Positions 55,188 to 64,000 of a DNA stretch of 64,000 bases are shown here, one piece after another. The notes beneath the pieces are model-generated. The model saw only the letters and a list, made by a program, of their open reading frames with translations. It did not search any database and was not told where the DNA came from. Every line of letters begins with the position of its first letter. The stretch's first letter is position 1. Origin of the DNA: Bacteroidota bacterium (GTDB lineage Bacteria; Bacteroidota; Bacteroidia; Flavobacteriales_D; Crocinitomicaceae). Where the stretch lies: contig VGMY01000004.1 of NCBI GenBank assembly GCA_016866255.1, positions 94,669 to 158,668 on the forward strand. Reading direction: 5' to 3'. The position numbers and the translations under genes were made by a program.

Positions 55188-57224
55188 ATGAAATTTTACG
55201 CTTCTTTTATTGCGCTTCTTTTTCTTTCATTCGGAAGTACTTTTTCGCAAATGGTCAACCATGAGGATGTGGTAAAAGTGAAATTCTCCATTCAACAAAA
55301 GGACGGTGAAGGGGAGGTAATTGCCTCCATCGATGTCATTCCCGGCTGGCATATTAATTCCCACAAGTTACCAAAAGACTCTTATGCAATACCAACAGAT
55401 TTAACCATCAACCCTACACGAGGAATCAGCATCGGAAAATTAACCGAACCCAAGCCCATTCAATTCATCGACGAAGATCTTGGTGACATGCAAAGCCATC
55501 ACAAAGGAAAGTTAACCATGAAAAGGCGTTTTGAAATTTCTTCGAGCAAGGACCTTACCTTAAAAGGCGTATTCTCGTTTCAAGTATGCGACGAAGCCGG
55601 CAAATGCTTGTTACCCCATGAATATCCCTTTGAATTACGAGCTCAGGCGTTTACAACAAGTGATTCAATTGCTTCCGATTCTTCTCAAACAACGAACACA
55701 GTCACGGCAGAAGATCCTACAGACTCCACCGATAAAACCACCACAGAGAATCAAAAACCGAACAAGAAAGATTCTGAAAAAAAAGGAAAATCGCTGTGGA
55801 TTATTTTTATTCTGTCCTTTTTGAGTGGATTTGCCGCCCTATTGACACCGTGCGTATTTCCGATGATTCCCATGACCGTCTCCTTCTTTACCAAGCAAAG
55901 CCAGTCGAAGGCTGCAGGTATTCGGAACGCGGTGCTTTACGGCCTTTCTATTATTGCAATTTATGTTTTATTGGGAACCATTATCACCGCTCTTTTTGGA
56001 CCATCGGCATTGAATGAACTTTCCACCAACGTTTGGTTTAACCTCCTTTTCTTTGGATTACTTGTCGTTTTTGCCATCTCCTTCCTCGGCGCTTTCGAGA
56101 TTACCCTCCCTAATTCTTGGTTAAACAAAGCAAACAATGCTTCCTACAAAGGGGGTCTGATAGGAATTTTTTTCATGGCCTTGGCCTTGGCCCTCGTCTC
56201 CTTTTCGTGCACCGGCCCCATAGTCGGAACCTTATTGGTGGAATCCGCTACCATTGGTGGAATAGCCCCATTCGTTGGAATGTTTGGTTTTTCATCCGCC
56301 CTGGCACTACCTTTTGCGTTATTCGCAGCATTTCCGGGCTGGCTAAATTCCCTACCGCGTTCAGGTGGTTGGTTGAATTCGGTCAAAGTCGTTCTTGGGT
56401 TGCTTGAACTCGCTCTGGCCTTTAAGTTTTTATCCAACGCTGACCTTGTCGTTCAGGCTCATTTGTTGGAAAGAGAGGTATTTCTATCCATTTGGATAGG
56501 AATATTCCTGGTATTGGCCCTTTACCTGTTTGGATTTATTCGGATGCCGCACGACAGTCCGATTGAAAAACTTTCTGTCGGAAGAACGCTTTTCGGTTGT
56601 ACGGTACTTGCTTTTGTTATTTATTTGATTCCTGGTTTATGGGGTGCTCCCTTGAAACTCATCAGTGGATTCCCTCCCCCCTTGGCCTACAGTGAATCTC
56701 CTCAAGGGGTAGGCAGTTCTCAATCCGCCCAGAGCCATTCGGACAATCCTGAAATGCATTTAGGACCACAAAACCTTCAAGTCTTTCACGATTTGGACAA
56801 AGCAAAAGCCTATGCCGAAAGAATGAACAAACCTCTTTTTATTGATTTCACGGGGCATGCTTGCGTAAATTGCCGCAAAATGGAAGAAAAAGTCTGGGGC
56901 GAACCTGGAATCATTGAACTGCTTCGGGATAAAATGGTCATTGTCTCCTTGTATGTAGACGAAAAAACAGAGCTCCCGAAAGAGGAACAGGGAGTCAAAG
57001 AATACGCCCCAGGTAAAACCATGACCATTCGCGAAGTGGGACATAAATGGAGTTATTTACAAGCGACTCGATATAAGAGCAATACTCAACCGTATTATCG
57101 AATGATTGGTCAAGGCGACCAAGACTTAGCCAACGGTTCTGCGGACTACGAACATCATGGAAATGCTGAGGATTTCAAGGCTTGGCTCGAGAAAGGAATT
57201 CAAGATTACCAGAAAAACCAATAA
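55188..57224 (+). CDS. dsbD: DsbD-family thiol:disulfide interchange protein, copy 1
   Basis: Encodes 678 residues. After a signal peptide (MKFYASFIALLFLSFGSTFSQ) comes the periplasmic alpha domain (to about 160) with WHIN and the pair VCDEAGKC, a Ser/Thr/Lys-rich linker, then eight membrane helices (about 203-520) holding the two redox cysteines C222 (LTPCVFPM) and C341 (SFSCTGP), and a C-terminal thioredoxin-like domain with C559-V-N-C562. All six cysteines needed for the electron cascade from cytoplasmic thioredoxin to the periplasm are present. Such proteins keep periplasmic isomerases or cytochrome-maturation thiols reduced. It is about 2085 bp from, and colinear with, copy 2. Nearly identical 3' ends point to recent exchange between copies. 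Confidence 0.95.
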   Translation: MKFYASFIALLFLSFGSTFSQMVNHEDVVKVKFSIQQKDGEGEVIASIDVIPGWHINSHKLPKDSYAIPTDLTINPTRGISIGKLTEPKPIQFIDEDLGDMQSHHKGKLTMKRRFEISSSKDLTLKGVFSFQVCDEAGKCLLPHEYPFELRAQAFTTSDSIASDSSQTTNTVTAEDPTDSTDKTTTENQKPNKKDSEKKGKSLWIIFILSFLSGFAALLTPCVFPMIPMTVSFFTKQSQSKAAGIRNAVLYGLSIIAIYVLLGTIITALFGPSALNELSTNVWFNLLFFGLLVVFAISFLGAFEITLPNSWLNKANNASYKGGLIGIFFMALALALVSFSCTGPIVGTLLVESATIGGIAPFVGMFGFSSALALPFALFAAFPGWLNSLPRSGGWLNSVKVVLGLLELALAFKFLSNADLVVQAHLLEREVFLSIWIGIFLVLALYLFGFIRMPHDSPIEKLSVGRTLFGCTVLAFVIYLIPGLWGAPLKLISGFPPPLAYSESPQGVGSSQSAQSHSDNPEMHLGPQNLQVFHDLDKAKAYAERMNKPLFIDFTGHACVNCRKMEEKVWGEPGIIELLRDKMVIVSLYVDEKTELPKEEQGVKEYAPGKTMTIREVGHKWSYLQATRYKSNTQPYYRMIGQGDQDLANGSADYEHHGNAEDFKAWLEKGIQDYQKNQ

Positions 57225-57230
57225 TCCACT

Positions 57231-57266
57231 ATAGATGTCGAACTAAATATACCTTTAAACCCATAA
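57231..57266 (+). pseudogene. Remnant 3' end of the stand-alone DsbD domain gene, created by the tandem duplication
   Basis: The 36 bases before copy 2 repeat the last codons and stop of the gene ending at 55181 (shared TATACCTTTAAACCCATAA), exactly 2085 bp away. This places the left edge of the duplicated unit inside that gene's last dozen codons. Confidence 0.85.
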
Positions 57267-57272
57267 GTAACC

Positions 57273-59309
57273 ATGAAATTTTACGCTGCTTTTATTGCGC
57301 TTCTTTTTCTTTCATTCGGAAGTACTTTTTCACAGTTGGTCAACTATGAGGATGTGGTAAAAGTGAAATTTTCCATTCAACAAAAGGACGGTGAAGGGGA
57401 GGTCATTGCCTCCATCGATATCATTCCTGGCTGGCATATTAATTCGAACAAATTACCCAAAGACTCTTATGCTAAACCAACGGATATCAAGATCAATCCC
57501 ACCCAAGGTATCAGCGTCGGAAAATTGACCGAACCCAAGCCCATACAGTTCATTGATGAAGATCTTGGTGACATGCAAAGCCATCATAAAGGAAAGTTAA
57601 CGATGAAAAGGAGTTTCAAGATTTCTTCGGACAAAGACCTTACATTAAAAGGGGTGTTCTTCTTTAGTGTTTGTTCCGAATCGGGACAATGCTTAAACCC
57701 TCATGAATATCCCTTTGAACTTTCGGTTAAAGCGTTTACAACGAGCAGTTCGAATGCCTCCGATACTGCTCAAATAACGAGCAATACCGCGGCGGAAGAA
57801 CCTATAGACTCCACCGATAAAACCACCACAGAGGATCAAAAACCGAACAAGGAAGATTCTGGAAAAAAAGGAAAGTCCCTGTGGGTTATCTTTATTTTAT
57901 CCTTTTTAAGCGGTTTTGCTGCCCTGCTAACTCCCTGTGTTTTTCCAATGATTCCAATGACCGTTTCTTTTTTCACCAAGCAAAGTCAATCGAAAGCGGC
58001 TGGTATTCGAAACGCGGTGCTTTACGGCCTATCTATTATTGCGATTTATGTTTTGTTGGGAACCATTATCACCGCCATTTTTGGACCATCGGCTTTGAAT
58101 GAACTTTCCACCAACGTTTGGTTTAACCTAGTTTTCTTTATTTTGCTTGTGGTTTTTGCCATCTCCTTCCTAGGTGCTTTCGAAATTACTCTCCCCAATT
58201 CATGGTTAAACAAAGCGAACAATGCTTCCTACAAAGGAGGACTCCTAGGAATATTCTTCATGGCATTAGCCTTAGCTTTAGTCTCCTTTTCCTGCACCGG
58301 ACCAATTGTAGGCACATTATTAGTCGAATCCGCAACGATTGGAGGTATTGCACCCTTTATAGGAATGTTTGGTTTTTCGTTGGCTCTTGCTTTACCCTTT
58401 ACCCTGTTCGCTGCTTTTCCAGGTTGGATGAATTCCTTACCACGGTCTGGTGGATGGCTCAATACAGTTAAAGTAGTCCTCGGTTTCTTAGAGTTAGCCT
58501 TGGCCTTTAAATTCCTATCCAACGCCGACCTCGTGGTTCAAGGACATTTTTTAGAAAGGGAGGTGTTCCTTGCCATTTGGATTGGAATTTTCTTGGTGTT
58601 GGCACTGTACCTCCTCGGATTCATCCGCATGCCACACGACAGCCCCATGGAAAACCTGTCTGTAGGAAGAACCCTTTTCGGAACCACGGTTTTAATGTTT
58701 GTCATCTACTTGATTCCAGGGCTGTGGGGTGCTCCCTTAAAACTCATCAGCGGATTTCCTCCTCCACTCGCTTACAGTGAATCACCTCAAGGGGTAGGAA
58801 GTTCTCAAGCCGCCCAGAGCTATTCCGACAACCCTGATATGCACTTAGGACCACAAAACCTTCCAGTATTTCATGATTTGGACAAAGCGAAAGCCTATGC
58901 CGAAAGGATGAACAAACCTCTTTTTGTCGATTTTACAGGGCGTGGTTGTAATATTTGCCGTAAAATGGAAGAAAAAGTATGGGGCGAACCGGGAATTATT
59001 GAATTGCTTCGGGATAAAATGGTCATTGTCTCCTTATATGTCGACGAAAAAACTGAGCTCCCGAAAGAGGAACAGGGAGTCAAAGAATACGCCCCAGGTA
59101 AAACTATGACCATTCGCGAAGTGGGACATAAATGGAGTTATTTACAAGCCACTCGATATAAGAGCAATACTCAACCCTATTATCGAATGATTGGTCAAGG
59201 CGACCAAGACTTAGCCAACGGTTCTGCGGACTACGAACATCATGGAAATGCCGAGGATTTCAAGGCTTGGCTCGAGAAAGGAATTCAAGAATACGAGAAA
59301 AACCAATAA
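57273..59309 (+). CDS. dsbD: DsbD-family thiol:disulfide interchange protein, copy 2
   Basis: Encodes 678 residues, the same length as copy 1 and colinear over its whole length. All redox cysteines are kept: the alpha-domain pair VCSESGQC, membrane C222 and C341, and the thioredoxin-domain motif C559-N-I-C562. The changes cluster where partners are contacted: CNIC replaces CVNC, the residues just before it change from GHA to GRG, and the alpha-domain pair is surrounded by different residues (FFSVCSESGQCLNPHE against FSFQVCDEAGKCLLPHE). The membrane core is almost unchanged in protein although the DNA differs at many third positions. This suggests two active pumps with somewhat different partners or redox potential rather than a decaying duplicate. 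Confidence 0.95.
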   Translation: MKFYAAFIALLFLSFGSTFSQLVNYEDVVKVKFSIQQKDGEGEVIASIDIIPGWHINSNKLPKDSYAKPTDIKINPTQGISVGKLTEPKPIQFIDEDLGDMQSHHKGKLTMKRSFKISSDKDLTLKGVFFFSVCSESGQCLNPHEYPFELSVKAFTTSSSNASDTAQITSNTAAEEPIDSTDKTTTEDQKPNKEDSGKKGKSLWVIFILSFLSGFAALLTPCVFPMIPMTVSFFTKQSQSKAAGIRNAVLYGLSIIAIYVLLGTIITAIFGPSALNELSTNVWFNLVFFILLVVFAISFLGAFEITLPNSWLNKANNASYKGGLLGIFFMALALALVSFSCTGPIVGTLLVESATIGGIAPFIGMFGFSLALALPFTLFAAFPGWMNSLPRSGGWLNTVKVVLGFLELALAFKFLSNADLVVQGHFLEREVFLAIWIGIFLVLALYLLGFIRMPHDSPMENLSVGRTLFGTTVLMFVIYLIPGLWGAPLKLISGFPPPLAYSESPQGVGSSQAAQSYSDNPDMHLGPQNLPVFHDLDKAKAYAERMNKPLFVDFTGRGCNICRKMEEKVWGEPGIIELLRDKMVIVSLYVDEKTELPKEEQGVKEYAPGKTMTIREVGHKWSYLQATRYKSNTQPYYRMIGQGDQDLANGSADYEHHGNAEDFKAWLEKGIQEYEKNQ

Positions 59310-59337
59310 TTCACTCGATCCTTTAAGCCAATAAAAC

Positions 59338-61107
59338 ATGAAACTCTGTATTGCAGAAAAACCGAGTGTTGCTCGAGATTTAGCGAAAATTCTTGGTGCA
59401 TCGACAAAAAAAGACGGGTATTTCGAAGGCAACGGTTATTGGGTCAGTTGGACCTTTGGTCATTTATGCACTCTGAAAGAACCCGAAGACTATAACCCTG
59501 TATGGAAACAGTGGCGAGTAGAGGACTTACCCATTGTCCCCGATTCCTTTGGCATAAAAGTGATTTCCAACGACGGCGTAAAAAAACAATTCGAAGTCAT
59601 TAAACAACTCGTTGCCTCATGCGAAGAAGTCATTAATTGCGGAGATGCTGGTCAAGAAGGAGAACTCATACAGCGTTGGGTATTGTTAAAGGCCAGTTGT
59701 AAAAAACCCGTAAAAAGACTTTGGATATCTTCCTTAACGGACGAAGCCATAAAAGAAGGTTTTTCCAAACTAAAAAACGCTTCAGAATTCGATAACCTGT
59801 TTGCGGCTGGTAATTCCAGAGCCATTGGCGACTGGATTTTAGGCATTAATGGCACCCGGCTTTACACCAAGAAATTTGCCGCCCCAAAAATGATATTGTC
59901 CGTAGGAAGGGTTCAAACTCCCACCTTGGCAATGATTGTTCAACGGCAAAAAGAAATCAACGCGTTCAAATCCGAAGTTTATTGGGAATTAAAAACCGTA
60001 TATCGAAATACTGAATTTCTTTGCCAAATTGAACGCCTGAAGAGCGAAGAACGCGCGCAAAAAGGCCTGGATTACTTAAAAGGGAAGCCCTTCGAAGTAA
60101 GCTCTTTTGAACAAAAAGAAGGTAAAGAAGGAAACCCCCGCTTGTACGACCTTACCTCCCTGCAAGTGGACGGTAACAAACGTTACGGATTCAGTGCGGA
60201 TGACACCCTAAAACACGTGCAGAGCTTGTACGAAAAGAAACTGGTTACCTACCCGAGGGTTGATACCACTTATCTTTCAGAGGATTTACACCCAAAAATT
60301 CCGAACACCTTGCGTAGCTTAAAAGATTACGAACGATTTACCGCCCAAGTTTTATCGCAACCCATTCCAAAAACCAAAAGCATTTTCGATAATGCCAAAG
60401 TAACGGACCACCATGCCATTATTCCTACGGGAATTCTTCCTTCGGGTATTTCTCCCGACGAACAAAAAATCTACGACTTAATCGCACGCAGGTTCATCGC
60501 AGCCTTTTATCCCGAATGTAAAGTTTCCAATACTACCGTAATGGGCAAAGTGGATCAGCTCCATTTCAAAGCTACCGGAAAGCAAATTCTCGATAAAGGA
60601 TGGAGGTTGGTGTACGAAGACATGGAATCTAAGGCGGCGAAAAAAGAAGAAGCCGAAGAAAAAGTATTGCCGATTTTTACGGAAGGGGAAAGCGGAGAGC
60701 ATGAACCGATGGTGCACCAAGGAAAAACGACCGCACCTAAGCCATACACCGAGGCCACCCTATTGAGGGCCATGGAAACCGCGGGGAAATTTGTGGAGAA
60801 CGAGGAAATGCGCGAATCCATGAAAGAAAACGGCATCGGAAGACCTTCTACTCGGTCCGCCATCATTGAAACGCTCTTCAAAAGAGGGTATATCGAAAAA
60901 AAGAAAAAAAACCTGTTGGCCACTTCCACCGGTATGGACCTCATCGACACCATTAAAAACGACTTACTAAAAAGCCCCGAACTCACCGGACAATGGGAAC
61001 ATAAGCTGCGAAAAATGGAACGCGGTGAATACAATCCCCAAGAATTCAAGCAAGAGCTTTTCAAAATGGTCCGCGACATCACAGACGAAGTACTCTTTGG
61101 AAATTAA
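59338..61107 (+). CDS. topB: DNA topoisomerase III (type IA)
   Basis: Encodes 589 residues. The N-terminal Toprim domain has the catalytic Glu in CIAEKPS (E7) and the acidic metal site CGDAGQEGELIQRW near residue 101, a variant of DxDxxGE found in the Bacteroidetes form. The type IA gate domains follow, with the active-site tyrosine Y305 in LVTYPRVDTTYLSED, then TDHHAIIPTG, YTEATLLRAMETAGKF and NGIGRPSTRSAIIETL. The protein is shorter than E. coli TopB (653 residues) and has no C-terminal zinc fingers. It relaxes and decatenates DNA by single-strand passage. Its stop codon overlaps the stop of the convergent metalloprotease gene by 4 bp, leaving no room for a separate terminator. Confidence 0.95.
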   Translation: MKLCIAEKPSVARDLAKILGASTKKDGYFEGNGYWVSWTFGHLCTLKEPEDYNPVWKQWRVEDLPIVPDSFGIKVISNDGVKKQFEVIKQLVASCEEVINCGDAGQEGELIQRWVLLKASCKKPVKRLWISSLTDEAIKEGFSKLKNASEFDNLFAAGNSRAIGDWILGINGTRLYTKKFAAPKMILSVGRVQTPTLAMIVQRQKEINAFKSEVYWELKTVYRNTEFLCQIERLKSEERAQKGLDYLKGKPFEVSSFEQKEGKEGNPRLYDLTSLQVDGNKRYGFSADDTLKHVQSLYEKKLVTYPRVDTTYLSEDLHPKIPNTLRSLKDYERFTAQVLSQPIPKTKSIFDNAKVTDHHAIIPTGILPSGISPDEQKIYDLIARRFIAAFYPECKVSNTTVMGKVDQLHFKATGKQILDKGWRLVYEDMESKAAKKEEAEEKVLPIFTEGESGEHEPMVHQGKTTAPKPYTEATLLRAMETAGKFVENEEMRESMKENGIGRPSTRSAIIETLFKRGYIEKKKKNLLATSTGMDLIDTIKNDLLKSPELTGQWEHKLRKMERGEYNPQEFKQELFKMVRDITDEVLFGN

Positions 61108-64000
61108 TCCATTTTAATGAACGACTTCCTAGACGTTCTGTCCGAAGTAAACTGAAGTTGAAGTTGGTACGCCCCTCTTTCCATGTTTTGAACGCGGATT
61201 GATGTGAGCATGCCACTCATTTTGCCCTCTTGTACCAAACGCCCTTGAGCATCGAAAACACGGTAATATTCAGGTTCCTCTCCAAAACATCGTACGGTTA
61301 AAACCTCTGTGGCCGGGTTCGGGAAAATCCCCCATCCATTGCCTGAAACATCGCTTAAGCCGGCATTATCGACCGTAGCCTCTAGGAAAGTCGTATCCGA
61401 ACAGTTCGCGTTGGATGCCACCAAGGTTACCGTGTACGTGCCAGGTTGTGTGTAGGTATGTTGAGGTGTTGCTTGCGTATCCGTGCTGTTGTCACCAAAA
61501 TCCCAGCTGTAGGAATTCGCATTCGCACTCTGGTTGGTATTGATTGTTAAAGTCATACCAAACGTTGAAGCGGTAGCCGCTGCGGTGACTTCATCCATGA
61601 CCAAATACACCGGCGTTCTCGGACTGATGCACGGATCTTTCACCACCTCCCAATCGTAGAAATAATAATAGAATGCTGCTCCTGCACTGGACCCTGTAAT
61701 AGAAATTAATCCCGGGATTTGGTAGGGATAGGCCGCCCCCGTGTTGTTGCGGTATAGGTTCATTTGCGACCCGCCCATTCGGTAATTGACACCTGGTTCA
61801 AGATGAAAATTCAAGGATATTCGGGACCCTCCAGACGGAATATTGAGAAACCTTGAATCCAATTGGTTTCCGCTCGCGTCCCACAAGGTTATCGTTCGAT
61901 CACCCGCTGCGCCAGCATTTACCCAGGCAGAAACAATGGTTAGCGGTTCTTGCACTGAAAAAATTTGATATTGTGTCGACGTGTTGTTATGTTGTCCCCC
62001 TGTTCCAAAGCTGTTATTCAATGGCCCGACATAAAGCACGGGATTTGTCTCGATATTTTCAACCCATAGGGTATCTGTTTGCGCCAAAAACATCGAATAA
62101 AAAGCCCCAGTATCCAATAAATTACCGTCGATAGCCGCATCGAAATAGCGAATTTCTCCATTAGCCGTAGCCTGAACAGTAACGCTGTCCGGGGAACACA
62201 AGATTACCCCATTAGCAACGGGAGCATCCGGACGATCAATGGTAATGTAATTTTGAAGGGCAAAAGTGTCAGAACCTATATTATTTGAAGCAATCAAGGT
62301 AACCGTATAGGTGCCGTCTTGCTGATAAACATGCGTTGGATTTTGAAGCGTTGACGTACTCCCGTCACCAAAATTCCAATTCCAGGCATTCGGTCCTCCC
62401 GTTGTTTGATCTTCAAACGAAATTTCACCCGTACAACTTGTGGTTGCATTGGCCTGAAAATCGGCCACTGGAGGATTGCTGGGAATTTGACAGGCCCATG
62501 TCATCACAAAACCCGCATTGGTTACGTACGTATCCGAAAAGAATTTCAAGGTAATTGCCCCATAGGTACTCTGTATGGTCCCTCCGTTGGGTAAGGTATT
62601 GCCCGTGTATTGACCAATCAAAGGACTGGTATTGGTCGGGCCATCGTAGATGTAGAGATAATCGTAGTTCAATTCCAAATCGAACAACGAAAAATTCAAG
62701 GTTACTGTAGCTGCTCCGACAGGAGCAATCGTGATTTCACTGGTAACTAAATCTTGGTAGTTGGAAGCAACGCCTCCCGGATCGAATAAAGTTCCCGAAC
62801 AAGAAGTTTGCGTTTGATTCAACCCGGCAGGATTCATCGTGATAGCACAAGGCAGCGATGGATCTACGTTAATGTAATCCACCATCACTAAAGTATCGGT
62901 CCCACAGGCACCTCCGCTGGCAATGAGTGTAACGGTATAAAGACCTGGATTTTGATACGTGTGCGAAGGATTCAGCTGATTGGACGTTCCGCCGTCGCCG
63001 AAATTCCATTGAAAGGTGCCTGCGTTGAAACTTTCGTTGGTGAAATTCACCAAAGCCGGCGCTTGACAATAGTCTTGATAAGCCGTACTGAATTGCGAAG
63101 TCACGGAATAAGAAAACGGCTGCCCTACCCCAACCGCATACCATGCATTGGTGGTGCTCATGACCTCTGGCGAACATGCCCCGTACAAATCGATGGCCGA
63201 CTGAATAGCATAAAACCGCGCATCAGAATAATCTGAATTCGGGGTAAGATAAACGGTGTTATTTCGAAACGCAATGCGTGCTGCTTTTAAGGAGCCCTGC
63301 GCGGTGACGTTGTACACGGAATTGATGTCGTTGGTTCCTGAACCTCCTACCGTGAGCAAATAATACCAAAAGTTCTGTACCCCCGAGTTGGTGTGTACTC
63401 CCCCATTGTCTTGAGAACCAGTGTAGTAATGCGTCCCTAAATAGGTATCAGGGTCATTGAAGGCATTGGGATTGGCCATGTTGCGAATCCCATTACCATT
63501 CGGCGTGGCATCTTCTCCCATAATCCAGTTCAAGGCATTGTTGTTCGCAAAAGACTCTACCGCAACACCGAAAATATCCGAAAACGATTCATTTAAGGCC
63601 CCGGATTCGTTAGCGTATACCAAGTTGGAGGTGTTGGTGGTTAAGCCATGGGCAATTTCATGCCCTGTAATATCAATGGCGGACAAGGGAGTAAAAGTAC
63701 TTCCATTTCCGTCACCATAAGTCATGCGTTGACCGTCCCAAAAGGCGTTGTTGTAATTCGTGTTGTAGTGCATATAACTTTTCAAAGTAAATCCATTTCC
63801 GTCGATGCTATTTCGGTTGTGGATTTGCCAGAAATAATCGTAGGTCATTTCGGCTCCCCAATGGGCATCACCGGCGTAGTGGTCCAGGTTCGCCGTATTG
63901 TTCCAATAATTGTCGGCATCGGTGAAATCCACTGCAGCCCCGTAATTCGACGTATTGTTCAAATCAAAGGTTTGAATACCGTTACCTCGACCGGTCTCCC
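61104..64000 (-). CDS. T9SS type A secreted M4 (thermolysin-like) metalloprotease, 5' truncated by the window edge
   Basis: The frame is open to the window end, giving about 965 residues; signal and propeptide lie beyond 64000. The visible N-terminus (GRGNGIQTFDLNNTSN) is the start of the M4 catalytic domain. The zinc site is complete: HEIAH in DITGHEIAHGLTTN and the third ligand Glu in GALNESFSDIFG, with the downstream DNGGVHTNSGVQNFWYYLL segment (transition-state His). Then come a PKD domain (FQWNFGDGGTSN), a CUB-like domain (YDYLYIYDGPTNTSPLIGQY), a second PKD (WNWNFGDGSTS), a jelly-roll-like region, a third PKD (YSWDFGDNSTD) and a type A sorting domain (GIFPNPATEVLTVRC ... GAYQLQLQFTSD). 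It is predicted to digest extracellular protein. Confidence 0.94.
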   Translation of the reverse strand, partial: ETGRGNGIQTFDLNNTSNYGAAVDFTDADNYWNNTANLDHYAGDAHWGAEMTYDYFWQIHNRNSIDGNGFTLKSYMHYNTNYNNAFWDGQRMTYGDGNGSTFTPLSAIDITGHEIAHGLTTNTSNLVYANESGALNESFSDIFGVAVESFANNNALNWIMGEDATPNGNGIRNMANPNAFNDPDTYLGTHYYTGSQDNGGVHTNSGVQNFWYYLLTVGGSGTNDINSVYNVTAQGSLKAARIAFRNNTVYLTPNSDYSDARFYAIQSAIDLYGACSPEVMSTTNAWYAVGVGQPFSYSVTSQFSTAYQDYCQAPALVNFTNESFNAGTFQWNFGDGGTSNQLNPSHTYQNPGLYTVTLIASGGACGTDTLVMVDYINVDPSLPCAITMNPAGLNQTQTSCSGTLFDPGGVASNYQDLVTSEITIAPVGAATVTLNFSLFDLELNYDYLYIYDGPTNTSPLIGQYTGNTLPNGGTIQSTYGAITLKFFSDTYVTNAGFVMTWACQIPSNPPVADFQANATTSCTGEISFEDQTTGGPNAWNWNFGDGSTSTLQNPTHVYQQDGTYTVTLIASNNIGSDTFALQNYITIDRPDAPVANGVILCSPDSVTVQATANGEIRYFDAAIDGNLLDTGAFYSMFLAQTDTLWVENIETNPVLYVGPLNNSFGTGGQHNNTSTQYQIFSVQEPLTIVSAWVNAGAAGDRTITLWDASGNQLDSRFLNIPSGGSRISLNFHLEPGVNYRMGGSQMNLYRNNTGAAYPYQIPGLISITGSSAGAAFYYYFYDWEVVKDPCISPRTPVYLVMDEVTAAATASTFGMTLTINTNQSANANSYSWDFGDNSTDTQATPQHTYTQPGTYTVTLVASNANCSDTTFLEATVDNAGLSDVSGNGWGIFPNPATEVLTVRCFGEEPEYYRVFDAQGRLVQEGKMSGMLTSIRVQNMERGAYQLQLQFTSDRTSRKSFIKMD

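Overview
The window comes from a member of the Bacteroidota, most likely a flavobacterial lineage near Crocinitomicaceae or Cryomorphaceae (family placement is inference). The evidence is six proteins with type IX secretion system (T9SS) C-terminal sorting domains, a head-GIN (DUF2807) lipoprotein, a Bacteroidetes-style DNA topoisomerase III (DAGQEGELIQRW), a divergent tsaD/tamB pair, and promoter-like TAnnTTTG elements. Coding density is very high. No rRNA, tRNA, CRISPR, transposase or phage gene was seen.

Layout. Bases 1-2678 hold the 3' part of a fused acyl-CoA mutase (IcmF type), followed by a structured non-coding repeat at 2685-3105. From 3.1 to 14 kb lie envelope and housekeeping genes: a small membrane protein, an M28 peptidase, a T9SS type B protein, a small secreted protein, a tightly coupled trio (DUF2130 protein, PagL-like lipid A deacylase, head-GIN lipoprotein), an OmpA-domain protein, a CAP-domain protein and a dihydroorotase-family protein. 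From 14 to 22 kb the minus strand carries two long T9SS surface proteins flanking an M42 aminopeptidase. From 22 to 29.8 kb the plus strand carries a nitronate monooxygenase-like flavoprotein, a catalytic/non-catalytic M16 protease pair, a 1085-residue T9SS type B protein and an overlapping family 9 glycosyltransferase.

Bases 29912-45895 (minus strand) are one gene of about 5327 codons. It encodes a giant secreted protein built from nine about 96-residue repeats and about 36 about 93-residue repeats, then three PKD domains and a type B sorting domain. Next comes a minus-strand cluster (tamB, accC, sucC) divergent from tsaD. At 54.4-59.3 kb there is a small conserved protein, a stand-alone DsbD N-terminal domain and two full-length DsbD paralogues formed by a 2085-bp tandem duplication. 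The window ends with topB and a truncated T9SS-secreted thermolysin-like (M4) metalloprotease.

How it fits together. T9SS cargo genes take up about 31.7 kb, close to half of the window. Most of the cargo repeats carry a pair of cysteines, and the same window encodes three DsbD-type modules; a link between them is inference. The observations most worth a second look are the giant two-family repeat protein, the DsbD duplication with a mosaic divergence pattern, the dihydroorotase-like protein that lacks the usual carboxylated lysine segment, and a 17-residue GGI solenoid repeat in a surface protein.
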